From Chloroflexota bacterium (GTDB taxonomy: Bacteria > Chloroflexota > Dehalococcoidia > Lucifugimonadales > VXLM01): a stretch of DNA of 33,878 nucleotides. Of this stretch, positions 16,277-24,267 are shown in pieces. A program made the position numbers and the translations under genes. The notes beneath the pieces were generated by a model that was not told where the DNA came from, did no database searches, and worked only from the letters and a program-made list of their open reading frames with translations. Numbering within the stretch: position 1 is the stretch's first letter; the number at the start of each line of letters is the position of its first letter. Where the stretch lies: positions 1-33,878 of the forward strand of contig JAPOPA010000305.1 in assembly GCA_026713145.1 (NCBI GenBank), given 5' to 3'.

Positions 16277-17654
16277 CGGTGCACATAACGGGCACGGCGC
16301 GCTGATGACGCCTAAAGCCGTTGAGGACGACCTCCTCGACAAGGGCAGGCTGCGCGGCTCGACGTTCCGCATAGCGGTGATAGTCTTCGCCGTCCTGTCG
16401 GTTCTGGGGGTCGTCGGGTTCGTGATCCGCCTGGCCGACGGGTTCGGCAACACTCCCGTTTGGGGATACCACGCAGCCCTGTTCGCGTTCATCCTGACGG
16501 CGGCGCAGGGCGCTCCGATGGTGGCCATCGCCCCAAGGATTGCCAACGCCCACTGGCGGCGCTCGATATCCCGCGTCGCCGAACTCTTCAGCCTCGTGGG
16601 TATCGTGAGCTTCGTCATCTACATCCCCGTCGCGTGGGCCCTGCCCAGCATGGAGGACGGCAGGCGAACATTGTGGTTCTACGGTGAGCTCAATATGCCC
16701 GCACACATGCCGGAGATCACGACGACGCTCGTCCTCCTGGCGCTTACGGTCAACGGCCTCTGGCTATTGTGGGTGTCGGCGATGCCCGACTTCGCCATGC
16801 TGCGCGACCGATCGACCGGGAAGAAAAAGGTCTGGTTCAGCCGTCTTGCCCGAGGCTGGGTCGGAACGTCCGGGCAGTGGAACTGGCAAAAGCATCGGCT
16901 GGGCATCCTGGGGGCGTTCTACTTTATGATGCTGGTGACGGCCCACTTCGCATTCAGCTTGGACTTTGGCATGTCGCTGGTGCCCGGCTGGATAGACGCC
17001 CTGTACCCGGCCACACACGCCCACAACTCGCTGCAGGCCGGGGTGGCGATCACGCTAATCACGATGTACGTCTTGTACCGCTTCGGCGGCTACAAGGACT
17101 ACATCAATCTCGACCAATTCTGGGGCTTGGGCAAACTCCTGTTTTCCTTGTCGCTCCTGTGGTTTTGGTTTTGGTTCTCCAGCTTCATCATTTTCTGGTT
17201 CGGCGCGAAGCCTTCCGAGGAGGCGGTGCTCGACCTGCTCTTCGTAGGGCCGTATTTGCCAATATTCTTCATTGTATTCACGTTCGCGTTTCTCGTCCCA
17301 CTGTGGGCGATGATCTGGAACCCGCTGCGGAAGAGTGTGTGGGGGCCCGTCACTATCGCTTGTGGCGTGTTGATCGCGACGTTATTTGACCGAATCCGCG
17401 TCTATGTCGCGGCATTCTCTGTCTCGGAATCGACGAACAAGCACCTGATGGTTGAGATACCCGGCGCCGTGCTGCCCGACGTAGCGGACGTGCTCATATG
17501 GGTGGGCGGCATCTCCGCCTGTATCCTCATCTACATGCTGGGGACGAGGATCATCCCGCCGATAAACATCTGGGAACAGAAGGAAGTATTGCTGTACCGC
17601 ATCCACAAGCCGTTCCACCGGACCGAAGTGCAGGTGCTGGGCAAGCCGGAGTAG
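16269..17654 (+). CDS. actC: ACIII NrfD/PsrC-like integral membrane subunit C
   Basis: Multi-TM polysulfide reductase NrfD-like protein. The ATG at 16269 overlaps the previous stop and is more plausible than the listed 16239 start. Confidence 0.88.
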   Translation: MNNGAHNGHGALMTPKAVEDDLLDKGRLRGSTFRIAVIVFAVLSVLGVVGFVIRLADGFGNTPVWGYHAALFAFILTAAQGAPMVAIAPRIANAHWRRSISRVAELFSLVGIVSFVIYIPVAWALPSMEDGRRTLWFYGELNMPAHMPEITTTLVLLALTVNGLWLLWVSAMPDFAMLRDRSTGKKKVWFSRLARGWVGTSGQWNWQKHRLGILGAFYFMMLVTAHFAFSLDFGMSLVPGWIDALYPATHAHNSLQAGVAITLITMYVLYRFGGYKDYINLDQFWGLGKLLFSLSLLWFWFWFSSFIIFWFGAKPSEEAVLDLLFVGPYLPIFFIVFTFAFLVPLWAMIWNPLRKSVWGPVTIACGVLIATLFDRIRVYVAAFSVSESTNKHLMVEIPGAVLPDVADVLIWVGGISACILIYMLGTRIIPPINIWEQKEVLLYRIHKPFHRTEVQVLGKPE

Positions 17655-17673
17655 CTCGGCAGAACACAGAGCC

Positions 17674-19050
17674 ATGCAAGAACACGTTCAGCTAACACAG
17701 AAACAGATCAACGACGACCTCCTAAGCTCGGTGCTACACACGCCGAGGTGGTGGTGGCCGGCCGTGATCGTCACGGGAATAATCTTCCTGACCGGCATGG
17801 GCGCCTTCGGCTACATGCTCAACCAGGGAGTCGGAGTGACCGGCCTCAACCGCCCCGTGTTCTGGGGCGCTTATATGGTCAACTTCGTGTTCTTCATCGG
17901 CATCAGCCACGCTGGGATCATGATCTCGGCCATCCTGCGGCTCACCCAGGCGGAGTGGCGGCGTCCCGTTACTCGCGCTGCCGAGGTGCTGACGGTCTTC
18001 TCGCTCATGTCCGCGCTGATGGCCGCGCCGCTGGTGCACGTCGGCCGTCCCTGGCGTGCCGATCTGTGGGTATTCCCTTACGACTTCGCGCGCGGCATCT
18101 GGATCAACATCAGGTCCCCGTTCATCTGGGACCCAAGCGCCGTGATGACCTACCTGACGGCGAGTTCGCTGTTCGTCTTCATCGCGCTGATCCCCGACCT
18201 GGCTGTTATACGAGATAGGGCCAGTGGGTATACACGGAAGTTCTACGCGTTGATGGCAATGGGCTGGAGGGGCACGCCACGCCAGTGGAAGCTCCAGGCA
18301 ATCGCCGGAATTCTGCTGTCGGCCTTGGTATTGCCGGTCTTCGTCTCGGTCCACAGCATCGTGTCGTGGGACTTCGCGGTGCAGATCGCGCCGGAAGCGT
18401 GGCACTCGACCATTTTCGCTCCCTATTTCATCATCGGCGCGATCCACTCCGGCGTCTCCGCGGTGGCAACCCTCATGGTCATCATGGTCTGGGTATGGGG
18501 ATGGGACAAGTACCTCAAACCTGATCACCTCGACGCCATCGGGAGGCTGCTCATCATCGTGGCGACGACGTGGTTCTTCTTCTTCTTCCTGGAGTGGGTC
18601 TTCGCGCTCTATACGCTGGAGGACGCCGAGCTTGCGATGCGCGACCTCCAAGTGTTCCAGTGGCCGTGGAGCGGGCTGTTCATCCTGTTCCTCGTAACGG
18701 CCTACTTCATTCCGGTGCCCATGTGGCTGTTCAAGAGCATCCGGCGAAGCTATTTCTGGATGTTCGTTACAACGATCCTGGTCAACATCGGGATGTGGCT
18801 CGAACGCTTCCTCATCATCGTGCCGGGCACGATGAGGCGCGGCGAGTTCATCTTCGACTGGGGCAGCTACCATCCGAGCATCATAGAGATTTTGATGGTG
18901 ATAATGACGTTCGCCTGGGTCGTCCTGGGTATGTTGGTATTCACGAAGCTGTTCCCGCTCATCCCGCTCTTCGACATCAAGGAGGGGATGGTGGGACGCG
19001 ATGAGATACGAATCGGCAGGCGGATAGTACCCGCCTCGATAAGAGAGTAA
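17674..19050 (+). CDS. actF: ACIII second NrfD/PsrC-like integral membrane subunit
   Basis: RPVFWGAYMVNFVFFIGISHAGIMISAILRLTQAEWRRPVTRAAEVLTVFSL...SPFIWDPSAVMTYLTASSLFVFIALIPDLAVIRDR, NrfD-family pattern. Confidence 0.88.
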   Translation: MQEHVQLTQKQINDDLLSSVLHTPRWWWPAVIVTGIIFLTGMGAFGYMLNQGVGVTGLNRPVFWGAYMVNFVFFIGISHAGIMISAILRLTQAEWRRPVTRAAEVLTVFSLMSALMAAPLVHVGRPWRADLWVFPYDFARGIWINIRSPFIWDPSAVMTYLTASSLFVFIALIPDLAVIRDRASGYTRKFYALMAMGWRGTPRQWKLQAIAGILLSALVLPVFVSVHSIVSWDFAVQIAPEAWHSTIFAPYFIIGAIHSGVSAVATLMVIMVWVWGWDKYLKPDHLDAIGRLLIIVATTWFFFFFLEWVFALYTLEDAELAMRDLQVFQWPWSGLFILFLVTAYFIPVPMWLFKSIRRSYFWMFVTTILVNIGMWLERFLIIVPGTMRRGEFIFDWGSYHPSIIEILMVIMTFAWVVLGMLVFTKLFPLIPLFDIKEGMVGRDEIRIGRRIVPASIRE

Positions 19051-19064
19051 CGCGAGGTGATGCT

Positions 19065-19589
19065 GTGGCACTGCGAAGCGTCATAGGTCTGTACACGGAT
19101 GAGGACACGGCGGCGAACGCGCTCGACGCGGTAGCGGGCGCTGGCTACGGTCAGGGCGAGTACGAGATACTCACGGGAACGCCATACCCCGAGGGCACGT
19201 TCGGCGAAGAGGAGCCGGTGCACAAGCTCTACAGGTTCCCGCTGATCGGCGCGGCCTGCGGGTTCACGGTCGGCCTGCTGCTCACCACCGCCACCCAGCT
19301 TGCCTACCCGCTGGTCGTCGGCGGCAAGCCGCTGCTGTCGATCCCGCCGATGGCGATCATCATGTACGAAGGGACGATGCTTGGGGCCATTCTCTTCACG
19401 GTCGTTGGGATCATCTTCGAGTCGAGGTTGCCGCGCATGTTCATGGGAGCCTACGACACCCGCATTACCGAGGGCTACATCGGCATCACGATCACGGCGG
19501 ACGAGTCCAAGATGGAACACGCCGAAGAGACGCTTAAGAAAGCCGGGGCCGAGGAAGTCAAGCGGGGCTGGGAGCAGACCGATTTCTAA
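19065..19589 (+). CDS. actD: ACIII subunit D (DUF3341-like)
   Basis: 174 aa; two TM segments embedded in an alpha/beta sequence (VIGLYTDEDTAANALDAVAGAGY...YRFPLIGAACGFTVGLLL). GTG start. Confidence 0.85.
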   Translation: MALRSVIGLYTDEDTAANALDAVAGAGYGQGEYEILTGTPYPEGTFGEEEPVHKLYRFPLIGAACGFTVGLLLTTATQLAYPLVVGGKPLLSIPPMAIIMYEGTMLGAILFTVVGIIFESRLPRMFMGAYDTRITEGYIGITITADESKMEHAEETLKKAGAEEVKRGWEQTDF

Positions 19590-19625
19590 CTATTCTGAAC
19601 GCTGGACGACACGATAGAGCCAAGA

Positions 19626-20255
19626 TTGATGCATCGAAATTCGCGCCATATTGCAGCAGTTGCCCTCGCGGTGATCATGTCACTGTTTGCCATGGGGTGC
19701 TACAACGCCAAGTCGGGCGACACCGAGGTGTACGGCATAGCCAGGTTCAAGCTGCCCGTGGTCCCGGAGACTGGATCGCACAGGGTGATGGTCTTCTCCG
19801 AGATGCACTACCAGCCCAAGTTCGATTCGCAGGAAGTGCCGCGATTGCTTCCCGCGCAGGGCTCCGTTCCCATAACCGGGCGGGAGCCGCAGTACGATTC
19901 CCTCGACGAGTACAGGGAAGCTGCCATGCCCGAGCAAATTGCTCAGGGGTACGATCGGGCACACGCGGCGGAACTGTATAACGTCAACTGTCAGGTCTGT
20001 CACGGTGTGGGACTGGCCGGTGACGGACTCGTCGTGCCCTTCATGACCCGGGGCGTGGTACCGGCGAATCTCAATAGCGACGCAACTCAGAACTCATCCG
20101 ACGGGGAGTTGTTCGCCTTCATTGGCGAGGGAGGCCGTCAAGGGTACGCCCTCATCGAAGCCGGTCAGCCGTCAAACTCCCCGATGCCCGCTTTCAAGTA
20201 CCTGCTGTCCGAAGAAGAGCGCTGGGCACTGGTCAAGTTCCTCCGGGGCGAGTAA
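19626..20255 (+). CDS. actE: Monoheme cytochrome c lipoprotein, ACIII subunit E
   Basis: Lipobox (LFAMGC), the ActE-like motif MHYQPKFDSQEVPRLLPAQGSVPITG, and one CQVCH heme site. Confidence 0.87.
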   Translation: MMHRNSRHIAAVALAVIMSLFAMGCYNAKSGDTEVYGIARFKLPVVPETGSHRVMVFSEMHYQPKFDSQEVPRLLPAQGSVPITGREPQYDSLDEYREAAMPEQIAQGYDRAHAAELYNVNCQVCHGVGLAGDGLVVPFMTRGVVPANLNSDATQNSSDGELFAFIGEGGRQGYALIEAGQPSNSPMPAFKYLLSEEERWALVKFLRGE

Positions 20256-20360
20256 GGCTGCATCAGGCGGTTCCTTCCTACGACGAACATCCTCGCTCCC
20301 GCATTCCTTTTGGCCATTTGTGTCATTACCCTGAAAATGCCCCCCAGTCCAATCTCCCGT

Positions 20361-20384
20361 AGGGGCGATTCGCGAATCGCCCCT
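20361..20384. repeat. 24-bp perfect palindrome AGGGGCGATTCGCGAATCGCCCCT, repeat-like
   Basis: The sequence equals its own reverse complement, is intergenic, and sits in non-coding flanks. Confidence 0.8.
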
Positions 20385-20648
20385 GCCGCCACCTTCATGA
20401 CTGGTGGTGGCGGTGGCAACCGACATGAGCGATTCCATGCGTAGCGAGAAATGTAAACTGCTCTTCCGTCATCCTTGGGGCCCATTTGCCTACGAAGCTC
20501 CGCGTCGCTGCGTTCGGAATGACAGATTCTAAAGTTGGGTATAGACCTCCGAACGTCCGCATGAGATACGCCGTTCTGCTATCTTGTAGGCATCCCGTTC
20601 GTTTTCTCAATTAGGGCCTCCTTAAACTCCCGCCCCCAGCGAGTAGCC

Positions 20649-22274
20649 ATGCACATCCCATTCCTATCACGAACCATCTGGGCTGCCTCAACCGCGGCAA
20701 TACTGATCTTCGCGGTCGCCTGCGGTTCGAGCCCTGAGCCTCCGTCGCTTCCGACCGAGGAGGAACTCTCACCCCCGCCTCCCGCTCAGCCCGCCCCCCA
20801 GCAGCCGGTGAATACGCCCACGCCCCGCCCGACTCTCTCCGAGTCGAGCGAAGAGGAACCGACCGTCGTCCCCACAGCTGTGAGCATCAGGGGTTATGAT
20901 TCGGTGCTTCCCATGTCCAAGATATTCCAGGGGATCAGCAGCACCGTGTTCAATGAGTTCTCCCCAAACCCAGCCTTGGCCATCGATGGCATGGAAACGG
21001 CCCGCAATCATGGCGATAAGTCGATGGTCCCCGTCATCGTCTCGCTGATGAGGTTCATCAACAGGCAGGAGGTGTTCGAGAAGGCGGTCCTCACGCTCAA
21101 CGAGCTTACCGGGGAGGACTTCGGAGATACCCCCGCCGCCTGGCCACTGTGGTTCGAGTGGGTTGGCGCGAATCTAGACGACTATCCACCGCCGGACGGA
21201 TACCCTCAACTCAAGCGCCGATTCCTTGCGAGCATCCATCCGGGGTTCGAGCAGTTCCTGCTGGGCTACGAGGACACCTCGCGGATCGAGCCTTTCGAGA
21301 TCGAGTGGGGCGGCGTCGCCCCCGACGGCATACCGCCGTTGGAGTTTCCTCCCAACATCCCTGCGGAAGATGCCGACTACCTCGAGAGCCACGAGCGCGT
21401 CTTCGGAGTGTCGATCAACGGAGAGCACCGGGCATACCCCCTCCGCATCATGAACCCGCACGAGATGGCGAACGACGTGCTAGGCGGCGAGCCGATCTCG
21501 CTTGCCTACTGCACGCTCTGCGGCGCGGGCATCGCGTACAGCGGCAAGTTCGACGGTATCGAGACGACCTTCGGAACGTCCGGCTTCCTGTACCGCAGCA
21601 ACAAGATCATGTATGACCGTGAGACTCTCTCCCTCTGGAACCAGGAGTTGGGACAGCCGGTCATCGGCACCCTTGCCGACAGTGGCATCCAACTGGACTT
21701 CTTCCCCACTCTGCTGACCACGTGGGGCGAGTGGAAAGGCGCGCACCCCGACACGACAGTGCTTTCCCTGGATACCGGTGTGTACCAGCCGGGGCGTTAC
21801 TTCCCGGAGGACAACCCCAACGCCACGTACTACGAATACTTCCATACTCCCGGAACGATGTTCCCCGTCTGGATACGGGATGACAGGCTGGAGGATAAGG
21901 ACGTAGTGCTCGGCGTCAATGTCGGCGATGCTCAAAAGGCGTATCCCGTCCATGTGCTTCAAGTGGAGCGGGTCGTTAACGACACGTTGGGGGAGACCAA
22001 CGTCGTCGTCCTGGCTTCCGAGATATCGCAGGCCGCTATAGCCTACGAGCGCGGCGACAACGAGTTCGCCCGTCTGGAGGACGACACGTCAACTGGCGTG
22101 GCGATGAAGCTTGTCGACCAGAGCGGCCACGTGTGGAACGTCACCGAAGAGGCGCTGGTGAACGCCGCCGACTCCTCAGAAACCCTGCCGCGAATTCCCA
22201 CCCACTCGTCGTTCTGGTTCGGCTGGTTCGCCTTCTACCCGGACACCGAGCTCTACGAGGGTGGTGGGGGATAG
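20649..22274 (+). CDS. DUF3179 domain lipoprotein
   Basis: Lipobox (FAVACG). DUF3179 pattern: VFGVSINGEHRAYPLRIMNPHEMANDVLGGEPISLAYCTLCGAGIAYSGKFDG...FGTSGFLYRSNKIMYDRETLSLWNQ. Confidence 0.88.
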   Translation: MHIPFLSRTIWAASTAAILIFAVACGSSPEPPSLPTEEELSPPPPAQPAPQQPVNTPTPRPTLSESSEEEPTVVPTAVSIRGYDSVLPMSKIFQGISSTVFNEFSPNPALAIDGMETARNHGDKSMVPVIVSLMRFINRQEVFEKAVLTLNELTGEDFGDTPAAWPLWFEWVGANLDDYPPPDGYPQLKRRFLASIHPGFEQFLLGYEDTSRIEPFEIEWGGVAPDGIPPLEFPPNIPAEDADYLESHERVFGVSINGEHRAYPLRIMNPHEMANDVLGGEPISLAYCTLCGAGIAYSGKFDGIETTFGTSGFLYRSNKIMYDRETLSLWNQELGQPVIGTLADSGIQLDFFPTLLTTWGEWKGAHPDTTVLSLDTGVYQPGRYFPEDNPNATYYEYFHTPGTMFPVWIRDDRLEDKDVVLGVNVGDAQKAYPVHVLQVERVVNDTLGETNVVVLASEISQAAIAYERGDNEFARLEDDTSTGVAMKLVDQSGHVWNVTEEALVNAADSSETLPRIPTHSSFWFGWFAFYPDTELYEGGGG

Positions 22275-22331
22275 AGAAGCTGTCCATAACCTCTCGATAC
22301 GGCCCTGCATGAGGGTTACAGGTATATAAGC

Positions 22332-23336
22332 ATGAGGGAACGACAGGGCCGTCGCGAGGGGAGTGAGGAAGGCGCAAGTCCGCCACCGCCGGACCGAGGC
22401 GTCAGGCTTGACTGGGCGGACATGCCCGTGCGCGTGCGTGGCGAGATCGAACAGTGGCTGGGTGGAGCGGTTGTCCGCGCAGTTACCCAGCCCACCGGAT
22501 TTACGCCCGGGGTTGCCGCGCGGCTGACTGTGGATGACGGTAGCCGCGTTTTCGTCAAGGCTGCCGGCCCAGAGCCCAACCCTGATACGGCCGCCATGCA
22601 CCGACGCGAGGCAAGCATTGTGTCTGCTCTGCCGTGTGACGCGCCTGTTCCACGACTGCTGTGGTCCTACGACGAGGGTGAGGGCGGTTGGATCGCGCTG
22701 GTATTCGAGGATGTGGATGGCCGCCACCCAACGCAACCTTGGCAGACTGACGACCTCCATCGCGTGGGCGCGGCCATGGAGGATCTGAGTACGTTCCTGA
22801 CACCGTCACCATTGCCGGCAGCCACTGTCGGAACGGCAGGCTACAATTTCGCATCGAGAGGCTGGCGCCAACTTTGCGACGAACGGCCGTCACGGCTCGA
22901 CCATGTGGATGAGTGGTCGCGCCGTCATTTGCAGACGTTAATTGCGATCGAGGAAACTGTCGACGACGCGCTGGAGGGCAACACCCTGCTGAACAACGAC
23001 ATCCGGGCGGACAACATCCTACTCACGTCGAATCACACATGGTTCGTGGACTGGCCTCATGCAAGCGTAGGCCCGCCTTGGCTCGACGTTGTCGCGTTTG
23101 CTCCCAGCGTGACGATGCAGGGTGGCCCGCCCCCTGAGGAAGTGGTCTCCGCGCACTCCTCATCACACTCCGCCGAAAGCGACGCCATCACAGCGGCCGT
23201 GGTGACGCTGGCCGGTTTCTTCACGCACCGAGCCGCGCAGCCTCCACCGCCCGGCCTGCCCACGGTACGCGCATTCCAGGATGCTCAGGGCGTCGTCGCA
23301 CGGAATTGGGTCGCCCAACGCACGGGACTGTCTTGA
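22332..23336 (+). CDS. APH/choline kinase-family phosphotransferase
   Basis: VFVKAAG...REASIVSALPCDAPVPRLLWSYDEGEGGWIALVFEDVDG; catalytic-loop-like NTLLNNDIRADNILLT; WFVDWPHASVGPPWLDVVAF. Confidence 0.87.
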   Translation: MRERQGRREGSEEGASPPPPDRGVRLDWADMPVRVRGEIEQWLGGAVVRAVTQPTGFTPGVAARLTVDDGSRVFVKAAGPEPNPDTAAMHRREASIVSALPCDAPVPRLLWSYDEGEGGWIALVFEDVDGRHPTQPWQTDDLHRVGAAMEDLSTFLTPSPLPAATVGTAGYNFASRGWRQLCDERPSRLDHVDEWSRRHLQTLIAIEETVDDALEGNTLLNNDIRADNILLTSNHTWFVDWPHASVGPPWLDVVAFAPSVTMQGGPPPEEVVSAHSSSHSAESDAITAAVVTLAGFFTHRAAQPPPPGLPTVRAFQDAQGVVARNWVAQRTGLS

Positions 23337-23454
23337 GGGTGCGGGGAGGTGCAAGTCAACAAGATTGCGACCGAAACTGTGCAGCCGGACAGAATGGAAG
23401 CGTTGCTATATTTTTCAGCCGTGTAGAAAGCGACAAAACTTCGACAGTGTCCCC

Positions 23455-23766
23455 TCAGCCTCTCAACATCAATGCTTCGTTGGAGGACGCAACCGTGAGC
23501 CGGATTCCCAGTGTGTCTAAGACCTTCATCACGGTGCCGATTCGTGGGTTACGCTCACCGGACAGAGCCTTATAGAGGCTCTCACGGCCAAGCTGAGCTT
23601 CCTCAGCAACTGACGTCATGCCTTTGGCTCTTGCGACGTTGCCGACGGCTTTCATAAAGAACGCAGGATCGGTTTCTTCCAGCGCCACCTGCAAATACTC
23701 AATGATCGTCTCGTCATTAGTGAGAAACTCAGCGCTGTCCCACGGAGCGAAAGTTTCTTTGCTCAT
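23455..23766 (-). CDS. Antitoxin of a type II TA module (HigA-like addiction module antidote)
   Basis: 103 aa; ETDPAFFMKAVGNVARAKGMTSVAEEAQLGRESLYKALSGERNPRIGTVMKVLDTLGIRLTV, an HTH domain typical of this antidote family. Confidence 0.9.
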   Translation of the reverse strand: MSKETFAPWDSAEFLTNDETIIEYLQVALEETDPAFFMKAVGNVARAKGMTSVAEEAQLGRESLYKALSGERNPRIGTVMKVLDTLGIRLTVASSNEALMLRG

Positions 23767-23775
23767 GTCATCTCC

Positions 23776-24069
23776 TCAGAGTTCGGTTGCTATCTGTCGG
23801 GCACGTCTTATGTCCAGTTGCTGACTCGATTTGTCACCGCCACATAGCAGGACGATCACGACCTTGCGACGGATAGTGTAATAGACTCGATAGCCCTTGC
23901 CGACATCGATTCGGAGTTCACTGATACCACCGCCGACTGACCTGTGGTCTCCAAGATTTCCCTCCTCGATCCGGTCAATGCGAGCAATGACTCGCGCCTG
24001 GGTTCGTCTGTCCCGTAATCGTTCAAGCCAGCGGGAGAAAGTTTCACTTCTTACAACCTCGTACAGCAC
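23776..24069 (-). CDS. RelE/ParE-superfamily toxin (HigB-like addiction module killer)
   Basis: LYEVVRSETFSRWLERLRDRRTQARVIARIDRIEEGNLGDHRSVGGGISELRIDVGKGYRVYYTIRRKVVIVLLCGGDKSSQQLDIRRARQIATEL. The GTG at 24069 is preferred because the TTG at 24105 and ATG at 24078 coincide with promoter hexamers. Start uncertain. Confidence 0.88.
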   Translation of the reverse strand: MLYEVVRSETFSRWLERLRDRRTQARVIARIDRIEEGNLGDHRSVGGGISELRIDVGKGYRVYYTIRRKVVIVLLCGGDKSSQQLDIRRARQIATEL

Positions 24070-24076
24070 AGCCTGC

Positions 24077-24105
24077 ATTGTATCCAATTGAATACGGAGC
24101 GTCAA
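24077..24105 (-). promoter_or_regulatory. Sigma70-type promoter of the TA operon
   Basis: The minus strand reads TTGACG (24105-24100), 17 nt, TACAAT (24082-24077). Confidence 0.7.
24080..24095. promoter_or_regulatory. Palindromic operator candidate in the TA promoter spacer
   Basis: GTATCCAATTGAATAC is a 16-bp palindrome with one mismatched pair. A second CCAATTGG-centred palindrome lies at 24214-24225. Confidence 0.55.
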
Positions 24106-24267
24106 TCGACAAAAATAATCGTCACTCTCGCACGGATCCCGACGCGCTCGAGAAAAACGGTATGGACATCCTTTTACCGTCTAGGGTTGCTGCCCAGACA
24201 GGCGAGAGCGGTTGACCAATTGGTCTTGGTGACCCAGACCGCCCTAACTGGAGAAGGCCAAACGCCC

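Noticed and set aside
17734-19071. 445 aa minus-strand ORF antisense to the second NrfD-like gene
   Set aside because: Shadow ORF: charged, His/Asp/Arg-rich composition, no recognisable domain, and complete overlap with a well-supported membrane protein.
20165-20610. Small minus-strand ORFs (106, 88 and 71 aa) between actE and DUF3179
   Set aside because: They run through the palindromic repeat-like sequence, lack domain signatures and overlap each other.
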